64,000 nucleotides of DNA from positions 55,481 to 119,480 of the forward strand of contig NZ_JAPYPS010000007.1 of assembly GCF_029937575.1 (NCBI RefSeq). The letters are read 5' to 3'. Below the pieces are notes generated by a model. The model worked only from the letters and a program-made list of their open reading frames with translations, did no database searches and was not told the DNA's origin. Position numbers and translations under genes: made by a program. The stretch comes from Nocardioides sp. (lineage in GTDB: Bacteria; Actinomycetota; Actinomycetes; Propionibacteriales; Nocardioidaceae). Below, piece after piece: positions 17,363-26,461 of this stretch (its first letter is position 1; every line of letters begins with the position of its first letter).

Positions 17363-18235
17363 GTGCTCGCGAACTATCTGATCGGCCTCCGAGAGGGCCT
17401 CGAGGCCGCCCTGGTGGTGAGCATCCTGGTGGCCTACCTGGTCAAGTCCGACCGGCGCCACTTCCTGCGTTTCATCTGGACCGGTGTCGCGATCGCGGTC
17501 GCAGTGAGTCTCGGCTTCGGTGCCGCACTCACCTACGGTCCGCGCGGCCTCACCTTCGAGGCACAGGAGCTCATCGGAGGGTCGCTGTCGATCGTCGCGG
17601 TCGGCTTCGTGACCTGGATGATCTTCTGGATGGCCCGCGCCGCCCGCTCGATGGGCGGCGAGCTGCGCGGTCGGGTCGATGACGCAGCAGCGAGCAGCCC
17701 CTGGTCCCTGGTCGTCGTCGCGGTCCTCGCCGTCGGCCGCGAGGGCCTCGAGACCGCGTTGTTCCTGTGGTCGGCGACCCAGGCAGCCACCCGCGACGCG
17801 GCCGGCATCGCCCCGCCGACCTGGGAGCCGTTGCTCGGGGCCGCGCTCGGCATCGCCACGGCCGTGGTGCTGGGCTACCTCATCTACCGTGGCGCGATCT
17901 CGCTCAACCTGTCGGTCTTTTTCACCTGGACCGGCGGCTTCCTGATCATCGTCGCCGGGGGCGTGCTCGCCTACGGCATCCACGACCTGCAGGAGGCCGG
18001 CTTCCTGCCGGGGCTCTACACCTACGCCTTCGACGTCTCCGGGACCATCGACGTCAACGCCTGGTACGGCGCACTGCTCAAGGGCGTCTTCAACTTCTCG
18101 CCGGCCACGACCGTGCTCGAGGCGATCGCGTGGGTGGGCTACGTCGTGCCCGCCATGACCCTCTTCCTTCTCGGGGTACGCCGCCGGTCCTCGCCGGCGC
18201 CTACCAGCACCCCCGCCACGCCCGTGTCGTCCTGA
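17363..18235 (+). CDS. efeU: Iron permease EfeU (FTR1 family)
   Basis: A 290-aa membrane protein of the oxidase-dependent iron permease family, which brings iron through the cytoplasmic membrane as part of EfeUOB. Seen: two REGLE motifs, LREGLEA at residues 9-15 and VGREGLETALF at about 125-135, each in a hydrophobic helix, and about seven membrane segments. The glutamates are the iron ligands known in the family. The GTG start lies 8 nt behind a -10 box. efeO follows after 32 bp, so the three genes form an operon under the iron box. Confidence 0.94.
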   Translation: MLANYLIGLREGLEAALVVSILVAYLVKSDRRHFLRFIWTGVAIAVAVSLGFGAALTYGPRGLTFEAQELIGGSLSIVAVGFVTWMIFWMARAARSMGGELRGRVDDAAASSPWSLVVVAVLAVGREGLETALFLWSATQAATRDAAGIAPPTWEPLLGAALGIATAVVLGYLIYRGAISLNLSVFFTWTGGFLIIVAGGVLAYGIHDLQEAGFLPGLYTYAFDVSGTIDVNAWYGALLKGVFNFSPATTVLEAIAWVGYVVPAMTLFLLGVRRRSSPAPTSTPATPVSS

Positions 18236-18267
18236 CCACGGCTCCATCCAGCAAAGGAATCTTCTTG

Positions 18268-19437
18268 ATGCGCACCACCCTGCTTGCCGCAGCCCTGCTG
18301 ACGGTGCCGGTCCTGGCCGCCTGCACGAGCAACACGACCACCGAGGACGGCGGCTCGGCCGACGCCGCCCGCGACTTCACGGTCAACTCCTCCGACGACG
18401 CCTGCGAGGTCTCGGCCGGTGAGGCTCCGGCCGGCACGCTCTCCTTCGACGTCACCAACACCGGCTCGCAGGTCACCGAGTTCTACCTGTTGGCCGACGA
18501 CGGGCTGCGCATCGTCGGCGAGGTCGAGAACATCGGCCCCAACGTCAACCGTAAGCTGACGGTCAACGCACCGGCCGGCGAGTACTTCACCGCGTGCAAG
18601 CCCGGCATGGTCGGGGAGGGGTTGCGCTCCGGCTTCACCGTGACCGAGTCCGACGACGCGCCCGAGCTGACCGCCAGCGACCAGGAGCTGGTCGACCAGG
18701 CACTGACCAACTACGCGGGCTACGTCAAGGACCAGACGGCCCAGCTCCTGGCCAAGACCCAGGAGTTCGTGGAGCTCTACAAGGCCGGCGACTCCGACGA
18801 CGAGGCCCGCGCGCTCTACCCCGACGCCCGCACGCACTGGGAGCGCACGGAGACGGTCGCCGAGTCGTTCGGTGACCTCGACCCCGAGATGGACCTGCGC
18901 GAGGCCGACCTCGAGCCGGGCCAGGAGTGGACCGGCTGGCACAAGATCGAGAAGGACCTGTGGCCCGCCGAGGCGCAGAAGTACCGGGCCCTGACTCCCG
19001 AGGAGCGTGCCTTCTTCGCCGACGACCTGCTGGCCAACACCGAGGAGCTCAACTCCCGCGTGCAGGACCTCGAGTACACGATCGACGACATCGCCAACGG
19101 CTCGCGCGGCCTGCTCGAGGAGGTCGCTGTCGGCAAGGTCACCGGCGAGGAGGAGTTCTGGTCGCACACCGACCTCTGGGACTTCCAGGCCAACGTCGAC
19201 GGTGCCCGAGTAGCGTTCGAGGGTGTGAAGCCGATCGTGGAGCAGAACGACCCCGACCTCGCAGACACGCTCACCGAGCGGTTCGACGAGCTGCAGGTCC
19301 TCCTCGACGCCCAGCGCGACGGTGACGGCTTCGTGCTGTACACCGACCTGAGCCAGGACGAGATCAAGGCGTTCTCCGACTCCGTCAACGCTCTCTCCGA
19401 GCCGCTGTCGATGCTGACCGCGGCGGTCGTGGCCTGA
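18268..19437 (+). CDS. efeO: Iron uptake lipoprotein EfeO (cupredoxin plus M75 domain)
   Basis: A 389-aa exported protein. It has a lipoprotein signal with lipobox VLAAC (Cys19), a cupredoxin-like domain (about 35-135, with the FTACKPGMVGEG segment), then the imelysin/peptidase-M75 domain (about 145-389) with HWERTE and WHKIEKDLW, the latter holding the family's HxxE metal-binding motif. EfeO is thought to collect and present iron to EfeU. The ATG at 18268 follows AAAGGAAT at 18254-18261. Membrane attachment through the lipid, instead of a free periplasmic protein, fits a Gram-positive cell. Confidence 0.93.
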   Translation: MRTTLLAAALLTVPVLAACTSNTTTEDGGSADAARDFTVNSSDDACEVSAGEAPAGTLSFDVTNTGSQVTEFYLLADDGLRIVGEVENIGPNVNRKLTVNAPAGEYFTACKPGMVGEGLRSGFTVTESDDAPELTASDQELVDQALTNYAGYVKDQTAQLLAKTQEFVELYKAGDSDDEARALYPDARTHWERTETVAESFGDLDPEMDLREADLEPGQEWTGWHKIEKDLWPAEAQKYRALTPEERAFFADDLLANTEELNSRVQDLEYTIDDIANGSRGLLEEVAVGKVTGEEEFWSHTDLWDFQANVDGARVAFEGVKPIVEQNDPDLADTLTERFDELQVLLDAQRDGDGFVLYTDLSQDEIKAFSDSVNALSEPLSMLTAAVVA

Positions 19438-19461
19438 TCGTCGGCAGATGAGCACCTCGTC

Positions 19462-20718
19462 ATGACACCTCGCGTCTCGCGTCGCGGACTCCTCGGCGGC
19501 GGCCTCGCCGCCGCCGGGGCGGCGGGCGCGTTCACCGTCGGTCGGCTGACCGACGAGGCAGCCGCGCAGGTGGCGCTCGACCGGTCCTACGACTTCCGCG
19601 GCGCGCACCAGGCCGGGATCCTGACGCCCGCTCAGGACCGGCTCCACTTCGCTGCCTTCGACGTCACCACCGACGACCGCGACGAGCTCGTCTCGTTGCT
19701 GCAGGACTGGACCGCGGCCGCCGAGCGGATGACCGCGGGTGGGTCGGCCGGCGAGGTCGGTCCGGTCGAGGGCAACCCGGCGCTGCCCCCCGACGACACG
19801 GGGGAGGCCATCGGGCTCCCCGCCTCGGGGCTGACCATCACGTTCGGCTTCGGTCCCGGACTCTTCACCGACGCCGACGGCGACGACCGTTTCGGCCTCG
19901 CCGATCGTCAGCCTCAGGCGCTGCAGCGGCTTCCGCACTTCCCGGCCGACCAGCTGGTGCCGGAGCAGTCCTTCGGGGACCTGTGCATCCAGGCCTGCGC
20001 CGACGATCCCCAGGTCGCCGTCCACGCGATCCGCAACCTCGCCAGGATCGGGTTCGGGCGCGCCGCCGTGCGCTGGTCCCAGCTCGGCTTCGGCCGCACA
20101 TCGTCCACGTCGACGTCCCAGGACACCCCGCGCAACCTGTTCGGCTTCAAGGACGGCACCGCCAACCTGAAGGCGGAGGAGAACGGCGCCGCCGACCAGC
20201 ACGTCTGGGTGTCGGCCGAGGACGACCCCCAGGCGGCTTGGCTGGCCGGCGGTTCCTACCTCGTGTCGCGACGGATGAACATGACGATCGAGGTCTGGGA
20301 CCGCCAACCGCTCGTCGACCAGGAGCAGTTCGTCGGTCGCACCAAGGGCGAGGGTGCTCCCTTGACGGGCGGGGGCGAGTTCGACGAGCCCGACTTCGAG
20401 GCCGTCACCGGCACGTCTCCGACGATGGCCGTCGACTCGCACGTGCGCATCGTCCACCCCGACTTCCACGACGGCGCCCGGATGCTGCGCCGTGGCTACA
20501 ACTTCGTCGACGGGACCGACGCCCTCGGCGGTCTCAACGCCGGGCTCTTCTTCATCGCCTACGTGCGCGATCCCCGCACGCACTTCATCCCCATCCAGAA
20601 CGCGATGGCCAAGAACGACGCGCTGATGGAGTACCTCAAGGTCACCGGGTCGGCCCTCTTCGCGGTGCCGGCGGGTGTCGCCCCGGGGGAGTACGTCGGC
20701 CAGGCGCTCTTCGCCTGA
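19462..20718 (+). CDS. efeB: Dye-decolorising-type heme peroxidase EfeB
   Basis: A 418-aa Tat-exported heme protein. Seen: twin-arginine signal VSRRGLLGGGLAAAG (Arg7-Arg8) with a hydrophobic stretch, the DyP hallmark NLFGFKDGTANL (G-x-x-D-G), and the proximal-heme His region SHVRIVHPDFHDG. DyP enzymes of the EfeB group oxidise Fe(II) or act on heme and help the EfeUO permease. Export in folded form suits a heme protein. It is 24 bp behind efeO and is the last gene of the iron-regulated operon. Confidence 0.94.
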   Translation: MTPRVSRRGLLGGGLAAAGAAGAFTVGRLTDEAAAQVALDRSYDFRGAHQAGILTPAQDRLHFAAFDVTTDDRDELVSLLQDWTAAAERMTAGGSAGEVGPVEGNPALPPDDTGEAIGLPASGLTITFGFGPGLFTDADGDDRFGLADRQPQALQRLPHFPADQLVPEQSFGDLCIQACADDPQVAVHAIRNLARIGFGRAAVRWSQLGFGRTSSTSTSQDTPRNLFGFKDGTANLKAEENGAADQHVWVSAEDDPQAAWLAGGSYLVSRRMNMTIEVWDRQPLVDQEQFVGRTKGEGAPLTGGGEFDEPDFEAVTGTSPTMAVDSHVRIVHPDFHDGARMLRRGYNFVDGTDALGGLNAGLFFIAYVRDPRTHFIPIQNAMAKNDALMEYLKVTGSALFAVPAGVAPGEYVGQALFA

Positions 20719-20890
20719 GCCGACTCGGGACCGACGGCGGCGGTGCCGCAGGCCGTATGGACGAGTCCGGCCGTCGGCCCGTCGCTGGACCACCGACGTC
20801 CGGGTTGCCGGTCTCGGATACCGTGACGACCCGCACAGTGTCGTGCGTACGTGCCCCGTTCGCGCCCTCTTCGACTCCCGAGGAACCGCT
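20719..20890 (+). other. efeB-serA intergenic region
   Basis: 172 bp without a gene. It ends with the Shine-Dalgarno GAGGAA of serA. TACCGT at about 20818-20823 is a possible -10, giving a 5' leader of some 60 nt. No strong hairpin or known riboswitch pattern was recognised. Confidence 0.4.
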
Positions 20891-22537
20891 GTGACTTCTG
20901 CTCCCGGATCGGCTGCGCCCACGATCGCGGTGGACCCCGCGCCCCCAGCCACGCGCCGCGCCGTCGTCCTGATCGCCGAAGAGCTCAGCCCCGCCACCGT
21001 GGAGGCGCTCGGACCGGACTTCGAGATTCGGCACTGCGACGGTGCTGATCGCGAGGCCTTCCTGGCTGCGGTGGCCGAGGTCGACGCGCTCCTGGTGCGC
21101 TCGGCGACCAAGGTCGACGCCGAGGCGTTGGGCGTCGCGAAGCGGTTGCGCGTGGTCGCTCGGGCCGGCGTGGGCCTGGACAACGTCGACGTCCGCACGG
21201 CGACGATGTCCGGCGTGATGGTCGTCAACGCGCCGACGTCCAACATCGTCTCGGCCGCCGAGCTCGCGGTGGCGCTGATGCTGGCCGCGGCCCGCCACCT
21301 CTCACCCGCCCACGCGGCGCTGCGCGAGGGCCAGTGGATGCGGACGCGCTACACCGGCATCGAGCTGTACGAGAAGACCGTGGGCATCGTCGGTCTCGGC
21401 CGGATCGGGGTCCTGGTCGCCCAGCGGCTCGCGGCCTTCGGGATGAACGTCATCGCCTACGACCCCTACGTCCAGGCCGGCAAGGCTGCGCAGGCCGGCG
21501 TCCGGCTCGTCGACCTCGACACCTTGCTCGCGGAGTGCGACTTCATGTCGGTGCACCTGCCCAAGACCCCCGAGACGCTGGGGCTGATCGGTGCCGACCA
21601 GCTCGCCGCGGTCAAGCCCGGCCTCGTGCTCGTCAACGCGGCCCGCGGGGGCATCGTCGACGAGGCGGCGTTGTACGACGCCCTGGTAGCGGGCACCGTC
21701 GCCGCTGCGGGTCTCGACGTCTTCGCCAGCGAGCCCTGCACCGACAGTCCGCTCCTGACGCTCGAGAACGTCGTCGCGACGCCACACCTCGGTGCCTCGA
21801 CCGAGGAGGCCCAGGAGAAGGCAGGCATCGCGGTCGCCAAGTCGGTGCGGCTCGCGTTGTCCGGCGAGCTGGTGCCGGACGCGGTCAACGTGCAGGGCGG
21901 GGTGATCGCCGAGGAGGTCCGCCCGGGTATCCCGCTGACCGAGAAGCTCGGCCGGATCTTCACCGGCGTCGCCGGCGAGGTGGCCCAGCAGATCGACGTC
22001 GAGGTCCGGGGCGAGATCACTGCCTTCGACGTCAAGGTGCTCGAGCTCGCTGCGCTCAAGGGGGTCTTCACCGACGTGATCGAGGACGCGGTCTCCTACG
22101 TCAACGCTCCGTTGCTGGCAGCCGAGCGCGGCACCGCCGTACGGCTCGTGGCGGAGACCGAGAGCCCCGACCACCGCAACCTGATCACCCTGCGCGGCAC
22201 CCTGCCCGACGGGTCGCAGGTGTCGGTCAGCGGCACCCTGGTCGGCATCAACCAGCGTGAGCGGCTGGTCGAGGTCAACGGCTACGACATCGACCTGGAG
22301 CCGACCGACCACCTGGCCTTCTTCACCTACGACGACCGTCCCGGCATGGTCGGCACGATCGGGCAGGTCCTGGGCAGCGCCGGAGTGAACATCGCCGGGA
22401 TGCAGGTCTCGCGCAACGCCAAGGGCGGCGAGGCCCTGGTGGCGGTCTCGGTCGACTCGGTCATCTCGCCCGAGGTGCTGGCCGAGATCGAGTCGGCGAT
22501 GAGCGCGCACTCGGCGCGTGCTGTCGACCTCGTCTGA
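20891..22537 (+). CDS. serA: D-3-phosphoglycerate dehydrogenase, long form
   Basis: A 548-aa enzyme for the first step of serine synthesis, oxidising 3-phosphoglycerate to 3-phosphohydroxypyruvate. Domains in order: substrate/NAD domains (about 18-330) with the cofactor loop VGIVGLGRIGVLVAQRL, catalytic-site segments NAARGGIVDEAAL and ATPHLGASTEEAQEKAG; an intervening allosteric-substrate-binding domain (about 335-465); and a C-terminal ACT domain (about 468-548, YDDRPGMVGTIGQVLGSAG). This type I long form is typical of actinobacteria and is inhibited by serine through ACT. The GTG start at 20891 follows GAGGAA. Confidence 0.95.
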   Translation: MTSAPGSAAPTIAVDPAPPATRRAVVLIAEELSPATVEALGPDFEIRHCDGADREAFLAAVAEVDALLVRSATKVDAEALGVAKRLRVVARAGVGLDNVDVRTATMSGVMVVNAPTSNIVSAAELAVALMLAAARHLSPAHAALREGQWMRTRYTGIELYEKTVGIVGLGRIGVLVAQRLAAFGMNVIAYDPYVQAGKAAQAGVRLVDLDTLLAECDFMSVHLPKTPETLGLIGADQLAAVKPGLVLVNAARGGIVDEAALYDALVAGTVAAAGLDVFASEPCTDSPLLTLENVVATPHLGASTEEAQEKAGIAVAKSVRLALSGELVPDAVNVQGGVIAEEVRPGIPLTEKLGRIFTGVAGEVAQQIDVEVRGEITAFDVKVLELAALKGVFTDVIEDAVSYVNAPLLAAERGTAVRLVAETESPDHRNLITLRGTLPDGSQVSVSGTLVGINQRERLVEVNGYDIDLEPTDHLAFFTYDDRPGMVGTIGQVLGSAGVNIAGMQVSRNAKGGEALVAVSVDSVISPEVLAEIESAMSAHSARAVDLV

Positions 22538-22584
22538 GGGACCGATGCGTCCGCCATCGACCGAGCCATGATCTCCTCGTCGAC

Positions 22585-23541
22585 ATGACAGCGCTCCAGC
22601 GGCGGGCCGACCTGCGAGCCGCCACCCCGGTCGGCTTCCTCGTCGGCGTCGCCCTGCTTCTTGCCGGATGCAGCGATCGAGCGGCTGACCAGGCGTCGCC
22701 TGCGACGACCGCACGCCCGGAGACGTCATCGATCCCCAGCACTGGTGCTGCTCCCGACACGGACTCTGCCCCGGCGGAGCCCGACCCTCGGACGCGTGTC
22801 GAGGTCTCGGTGCGGCGGATCCTCGAGGCCGGTGTCGGTCAGTCGCTCACCCTGGTGCGACTCGGCTCCAGCTCCGTGCGCCGACAGACGGTGTACGACG
22901 TCTCTCGACCGAGAGCACCGCGCTACCGCGAGCAGGTCGAGAGCCGCGTGGAGGGTTTCGACGTCGTGCGCCTGCAGATCGTCTCCACCCGAGCCGCCAC
23001 GTGGTCGCGGCCCTACGAGAGGCCCGTCGGGTACTCCGGCTGCTGGCTCGAGACGACGGCCGCCGAGCTGAACGAGGCATCGGGGTCGGCGGGTCTCGGT
23101 GGAGCAGCGAGCAGCGTGGCCGTCGTGGCCAGCCTCGAGGGCGATGTGGCAGCCGCGGACGGCGATGTGGTCGGGAGCGTCGACCTGGCCGCTGTCGTCG
23201 CGTCACTGGGTCGGGGACCGGCCGCGAGACTCGGTATCGATCTGGACGTCGACAGCCGCGTGCCTGCTCGGGTCGGGTTCAAGGGAGACCAAGTCTACAG
23301 GGTCACGATCGCGATGCAGGACCTCGTCGCCGCCGCGGACGAGGCCGGAGGCAGGATTCCCGACGAGCTCGTCGGAGCGGAGCTGCCAGGTGCCGAAGTC
23401 GAGTTCGTCTACACACCGACGCCCCTCGGATCCGTCACGATCGATCTTCCTGAGCCTGGCGAGGTCGCCGAAGTGGGCGCTTCGGCTCCGGCCTCGGAGG
23501 TGGAGGCAGCGTTGGCTGCCTGTGCCGCGAGACAACCTTGA
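22585..23541 (+). CDS. Lipoprotein of unknown function
   Basis: A 318-aa exported protein; the family is not recognised. It has a long N-terminus, hydrophobic core GFLVGVALLLAGC with a good lipobox (LAGC), a Ser/Thr/Pro/Ala linker (about 33-75), then a domain rich in beta-prone stretches with one internal Cys (GYSGCWLE) and a C-terminal Cys. The general shape, a lipid anchor plus an alpha/beta barrel with SVRRQTVYDVSRP-like strands, is reminiscent of LppX/LprG-type proteins that carry lipids, but no specific motif proves it. It lies 47 bp behind serA. Confidence 0.75.
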   Translation: MTALQRRADLRAATPVGFLVGVALLLAGCSDRAADQASPATTARPETSSIPSTGAAPDTDSAPAEPDPRTRVEVSVRRILEAGVGQSLTLVRLGSSSVRRQTVYDVSRPRAPRYREQVESRVEGFDVVRLQIVSTRAATWSRPYERPVGYSGCWLETTAAELNEASGSAGLGGAASSVAVVASLEGDVAAADGDVVGSVDLAAVVASLGRGPAARLGIDLDVDSRVPARVGFKGDQVYRVTIAMQDLVAAADEAGGRIPDELVGAELPGAEVEFVYTPTPLGSVTIDLPEPGEVAEVGASAPASEVEAALAACAARQP

Positions 23542-23674
23542 TGAGCGCGCCCTCCGCCCGCGTCGTCACCCATCCCGAGCCACTCCGACAGCGACGTCGG
23601 TCCACGGCTCGGTGACCGCAGACTCTCCGGGCACCCACCGCTCGGCCACCGTTCGGTGACGGTGATCCACGAAT

Positions 23675-23715
23675 CGTCCCGATGCGGCCGGATCGGGACG
23701 ACGCTCACCTACGCT
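23675..23715 (+). promoter_or_regulatory. Inverted repeat and -10 upstream of the beta-propeller gene
   Basis: CGTCCCGAT (23675-23683) and ATCGGGACG (23692-23700) form a perfect 9-bp inverted repeat around an 8-nt spacer. TACGCT (23710-23715) is 6 nt before the ATG at 23722, so the repeat covers about -20 to -45 of a leaderless promoter, an operator-like place. The rest of the 180-bp gap (23542-23721) shows no gene. Confidence 0.45.
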
Positions 23716-23721
23716 CCGCCC

Positions 23722-24948
23722 ATGAACCGTCGGACCTCCCTACCCGTCGCGCTGTGCGCCCTGCTCGTCACCGGACTTCCGTTCGTCGGCACGCCCGCGG
23801 GCTCGGCCGCGCAGGGGCGGGCCGAGAACCGGATGTTCTTCACGTGGGGCACGCGACTGGGCGGTCCGTCGCTGGACGACACCGCCTCGGACGTGGCCGT
23901 GCACAAGGACGCCACCTACCTGGTGGGCACCCAGCGAGGCAGTGGCGCGGGCCGCGTGGTGGTGTCGAGGTACGACGACGCCAAGGGCAAGCGGGATTGG
24001 AAGCGGCTGGTGCGGACACCGACCGACGACGAGGCAGCCGGCGTGAGCGCGGGCGCGTTCGGGGCGGTCGTCCTGGCCGACACCGCGGCCGGCTTCTGGG
24101 TACGTCGCTTCTCCCCGAAGGGCGAGCTCGTGTGGTCGCGCCCGTCGACTGACTTCGAGGGGCTCGGAGCGGCCTCGGGGCTGGGGATCGAGGTCATCCG
24201 CCGCACCGTGGTCGTGGTCGGGGCGGCCGAGGGAGCCAGCAGCCGCGGTGGGGACGCGCGGATGATCGCTCGACTCTCCCTGAAGGACGGCGCCGCCGAC
24301 GGGTTCACCGTCGACACCGCGGGTGCGGACAGTGCGTGGACCGAGGCGGCCCGGATCGGGACCGATCTCGCGGTGGTCGGCAGCGTCACCAAGCCCGGCA
24401 ACGGCGACACCCGGATGATGGTGCGCCGGATCAACCCGCTGACACTCGTACGGCGCTGGTCGCGCTCGATCAACACTCCCGGACCCGACGTCCCCGGCGG
24501 GATCGCGGTGGACGGCAAGCGGCTCTACGTGTCGGGCTCGGTGACCGACGGGGACAGCGGATCGGACTTCTACGTGCGCGCCTTCCGCGGCAACGGCAAG
24601 CCGCTGTGGTCGCGCGCGGCCGGCACGAGCGGAGAGGATCCGGCCGCCACCGTCGCAGCGACGCCCGACGGGCCGATCGTGGTCGGCACCCTCACCCCCG
24701 GCGGCGACGCGAACGCAGCGGGGGAGCCGGGCGCGAGCCAGGTACGGATCTACCGCTACGAGAAGCACGGCAAGCTCCAGGAGACCCGCTCCATCGACGG
24801 GGGTCGATTCGACGGCGTCGACGGGGTGGACTGGAACTTCTACGGCCTCAAGGTCGCCGGGACCACGAGCTCGAGGCTCTACGGCACGGCGACCGGCACC
24901 CTCGACATGTTCCTGGCGAAGTTCGCGGTCGTGATCAAGCGGAAGTAG
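23722..24948 (+). CDS. Secreted beta-propeller-like repeat protein
   Basis: A 408-aa protein with a Sec signal (SLPVALCALLVTGLPFVGTPAGSAA in part, cleavage likely after an Ala near residue 30). The mature part repeats a pattern of about 50-60 residues in which a YLVG/VVVGA/AVVGSV/YVSGSVTDG strand is followed by W-S-R or W-K-R (GKRDWKRLV, GELVWSRP, RRWSRSIN, KPLWSRAAG). This matches SBBP/PQQ-like beta-propeller blades. Such proteins bind ligands or partners outside the cell; no enzyme motif is present. The ATG at 23722 is chosen for the -10 box 6 nt upstream. Confidence 0.8.
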   Translation: MNRRTSLPVALCALLVTGLPFVGTPAGSAAQGRAENRMFFTWGTRLGGPSLDDTASDVAVHKDATYLVGTQRGSGAGRVVVSRYDDAKGKRDWKRLVRTPTDDEAAGVSAGAFGAVVLADTAAGFWVRRFSPKGELVWSRPSTDFEGLGAASGLGIEVIRRTVVVVGAAEGASSRGGDARMIARLSLKDGAADGFTVDTAGADSAWTEAARIGTDLAVVGSVTKPGNGDTRMMVRRINPLTLVRRWSRSINTPGPDVPGGIAVDGKRLYVSGSVTDGDSGSDFYVRAFRGNGKPLWSRAAGTSGEDPAATVAATPDGPIVVGTLTPGGDANAAGEPGASQVRIYRYEKHGKLQETRSIDGGRFDGVDGVDWNFYGLKVAGTTSSRLYGTATGTLDMFLAKFAVVIKRK

Positions 24949-24954
24949 GGGACG

Positions 24955-26400
24955 TCAGGCGACCATCACGCGTCGCGGGCGGGAGGCGTCGGCGGCACCG
25001 CGTACGGCGACCACCTCCCATGCGGCGGCGAGGCGGCGTACGGCCTCGGTGAGGTCGTCGGCCGGACGCGTCCAGGGGATCCGCACGAACCGGTCGAGGC
25101 CGCCCTCGGCCGCGAACGCCGGGCCGGGGGCGATGAAGACGCCCGCCCGGTCGGCCTCGGCGACCAGGGCCGTCGCCGACGCCGACGGCAGCTGGCACCA
25201 CACGGCGAGCCCGCCCGAGGGCCGCAACCAGCGCCAGCCGGGCAGCTGCTCCGCGAGTGCGCCGAGCAGGGCGTCGCGCTGCTCACGCAGCCGAGCGCGG
25301 TGAGCGGTCAGGAGTGGCGCAGGGTCGGCCAGCAGCCGGGTGAGCACGAGCTGCTCCATCACCGGGGCGCCCAGGTCGAGGCCCAGGCGCGCCCGGGTCA
25401 GAGCCTCCATCCGCTCGCGTGGTGCGCGGATCCAACCGAGCCGCAGGCCGCCCCACGTGCTCTTGCTGGCGCTGCCGATCGTGATCGTCGAGGAGGAGTG
25501 CGACGCGAACGGCAGGGGCATCTCCTGCCCGTCGAGGGCCAGGGCCTGGTGGGCCTCGTCGACGACGGCGACCGTGCCGGAGCGACGCAGGTGGCGGGCG
25601 TACTGGGCACGCTGCTCGTCGCTCATCAGGTGCCCGGTCGGGTTCTGGAAGTCGGGGATCAGGTAGGCCAGGGTCGGTGCCACCTCACGCAGCGCCGTGC
25701 CGACGGCGCCGAGGTCCCAGCCCTCCGGGTCGACGGGTGAGCCGACGAGGCGGGCGCCGGAGTTGCGGATCGCCTGGGTCGCGTTGGGGTAGACCGGCGA
25801 CTCCACGAGCACCCGGTCACGGGGACCGGTGAAGGCGGTCGCGACGATCGAGGCCGCCGTGAGCGCTCCGGGAGTGACCATGACCTGGTCGGGATCGGTG
25901 CGCAGGCCGCGCTTCTCGTACGACGCGGCGATCGCCTCTTGCAGGGCTGGCAGCCCGACGGGGAAGTAGCCATGACCTCCGAGGTAGGCGGGCAGCTCGG
26001 CCGCCGCGTCGGCGTAGGCCGCGGCCACTCCGGGAGGAGCCGAGGCAGCGGCACAGCCGAGGTCGATCGCGTCGATGGCGTCGGGGCGGGGGAGCAGCGC
26101 TCGGTCGCGCACCTGCTGGCGACCGCCGGGCACCCGGGCGAAGGTGCCGGCACCCTGACGAGCCTCGGCGTACCCCGTCTCGCGCAGCACGGCGTAGGCA
26201 CGGGTCACCGTGGTCCGGGAGACTGCCAGCGCCTCGGTGAGCTCGCGCTCGCTCGGCAGCCGGGTGTCGTAGGGGATCCGGCCGTCCCCGACGAGGAGGC
26301 TCAACGCCTCCGCCAGCCCGGCGTAGGCAGGAGCCCGGTCGAACGGCCCGACCAGTGCGGCGACTCGGGCCGCACTGATGGTGCGGGTGGGCATGCTCAT
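24955..26400 (-). CDS. MocR-type regulator (GntR DNA-binding plus aminotransferase domain)
   Basis: A 481-aa transcription factor of the MocR/PdxR group. Residues ~25-95 are a GntR winged helix (RIPYDTRLPSERELTEALAVSRTTVTRAYAVLRETGYAEARQGAGTF in parts). Residues ~130-470 are an aspartate-aminotransferase-like domain with the PLP lysine in GSASKSTWGGLRLGWIR. It stands divergent to the YczE-family membrane gene, the same pairing as Bacillus YczR/YczE, so it probably controls that gene in response to PLP or an amino compound. The 61-bp shared promoter region contains repeated half-sites. Confidence 0.92.
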   Translation of the reverse strand: MSMPTRTISAARVAALVGPFDRAPAYAGLAEALSLLVGDGRIPYDTRLPSERELTEALAVSRTTVTRAYAVLRETGYAEARQGAGTFARVPGGRQQVRDRALLPRPDAIDAIDLGCAAASAPPGVAAAYADAAAELPAYLGGHGYFPVGLPALQEAIAASYEKRGLRTDPDQVMVTPGALTAASIVATAFTGPRDRVLVESPVYPNATQAIRNSGARLVGSPVDPEGWDLGAVGTALREVAPTLAYLIPDFQNPTGHLMSDEQRAQYARHLRRSGTVAVVDEAHQALALDGQEMPLPFASHSSSTITIGSASKSTWGGLRLGWIRAPRERMEALTRARLGLDLGAPVMEQLVLTRLLADPAPLLTAHRARLREQRDALLGALAEQLPGWRWLRPSGGLAVWCQLPSASATALVAEADRAGVFIAPGPAFAAEGGLDRFVRIPWTRPADDLTEAVRRLAAAWEVVAVRGAADASRPRRVMVA

Positions 26401-26418
26401 GCAGGCCAGTCAATCACG

Positions 26419-26443
26419 ATTGGCTATGTAGTCCAATGCCAAT
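26419..26443. promoter_or_regulatory. Probable MocR operator in the divergent promoter
   Basis: ATTGGC (26419-26424), CCAAT (26433-26437) and GCCAAT (26438-26443) give an inverted ATTGGC/GCCAAT pair and a closely placed extra half-site. It lies in the gap between the regulator and yczE-like genes and is unusually AT-rich for this window. Confidence 0.6.
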
Positions 26444-26461
26444 TGCTCGGACACTGGACCC

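Noticed and set aside
18139-21246. A 1035-codon open frame on the minus strand opposite efeU-efeO-efeB and serA
   Set aside because: It is antisense to four well-supported genes, has Arg/Val/Gly-rich low-complexity translation and no motif. Long antisense frames are expected at this GC content.
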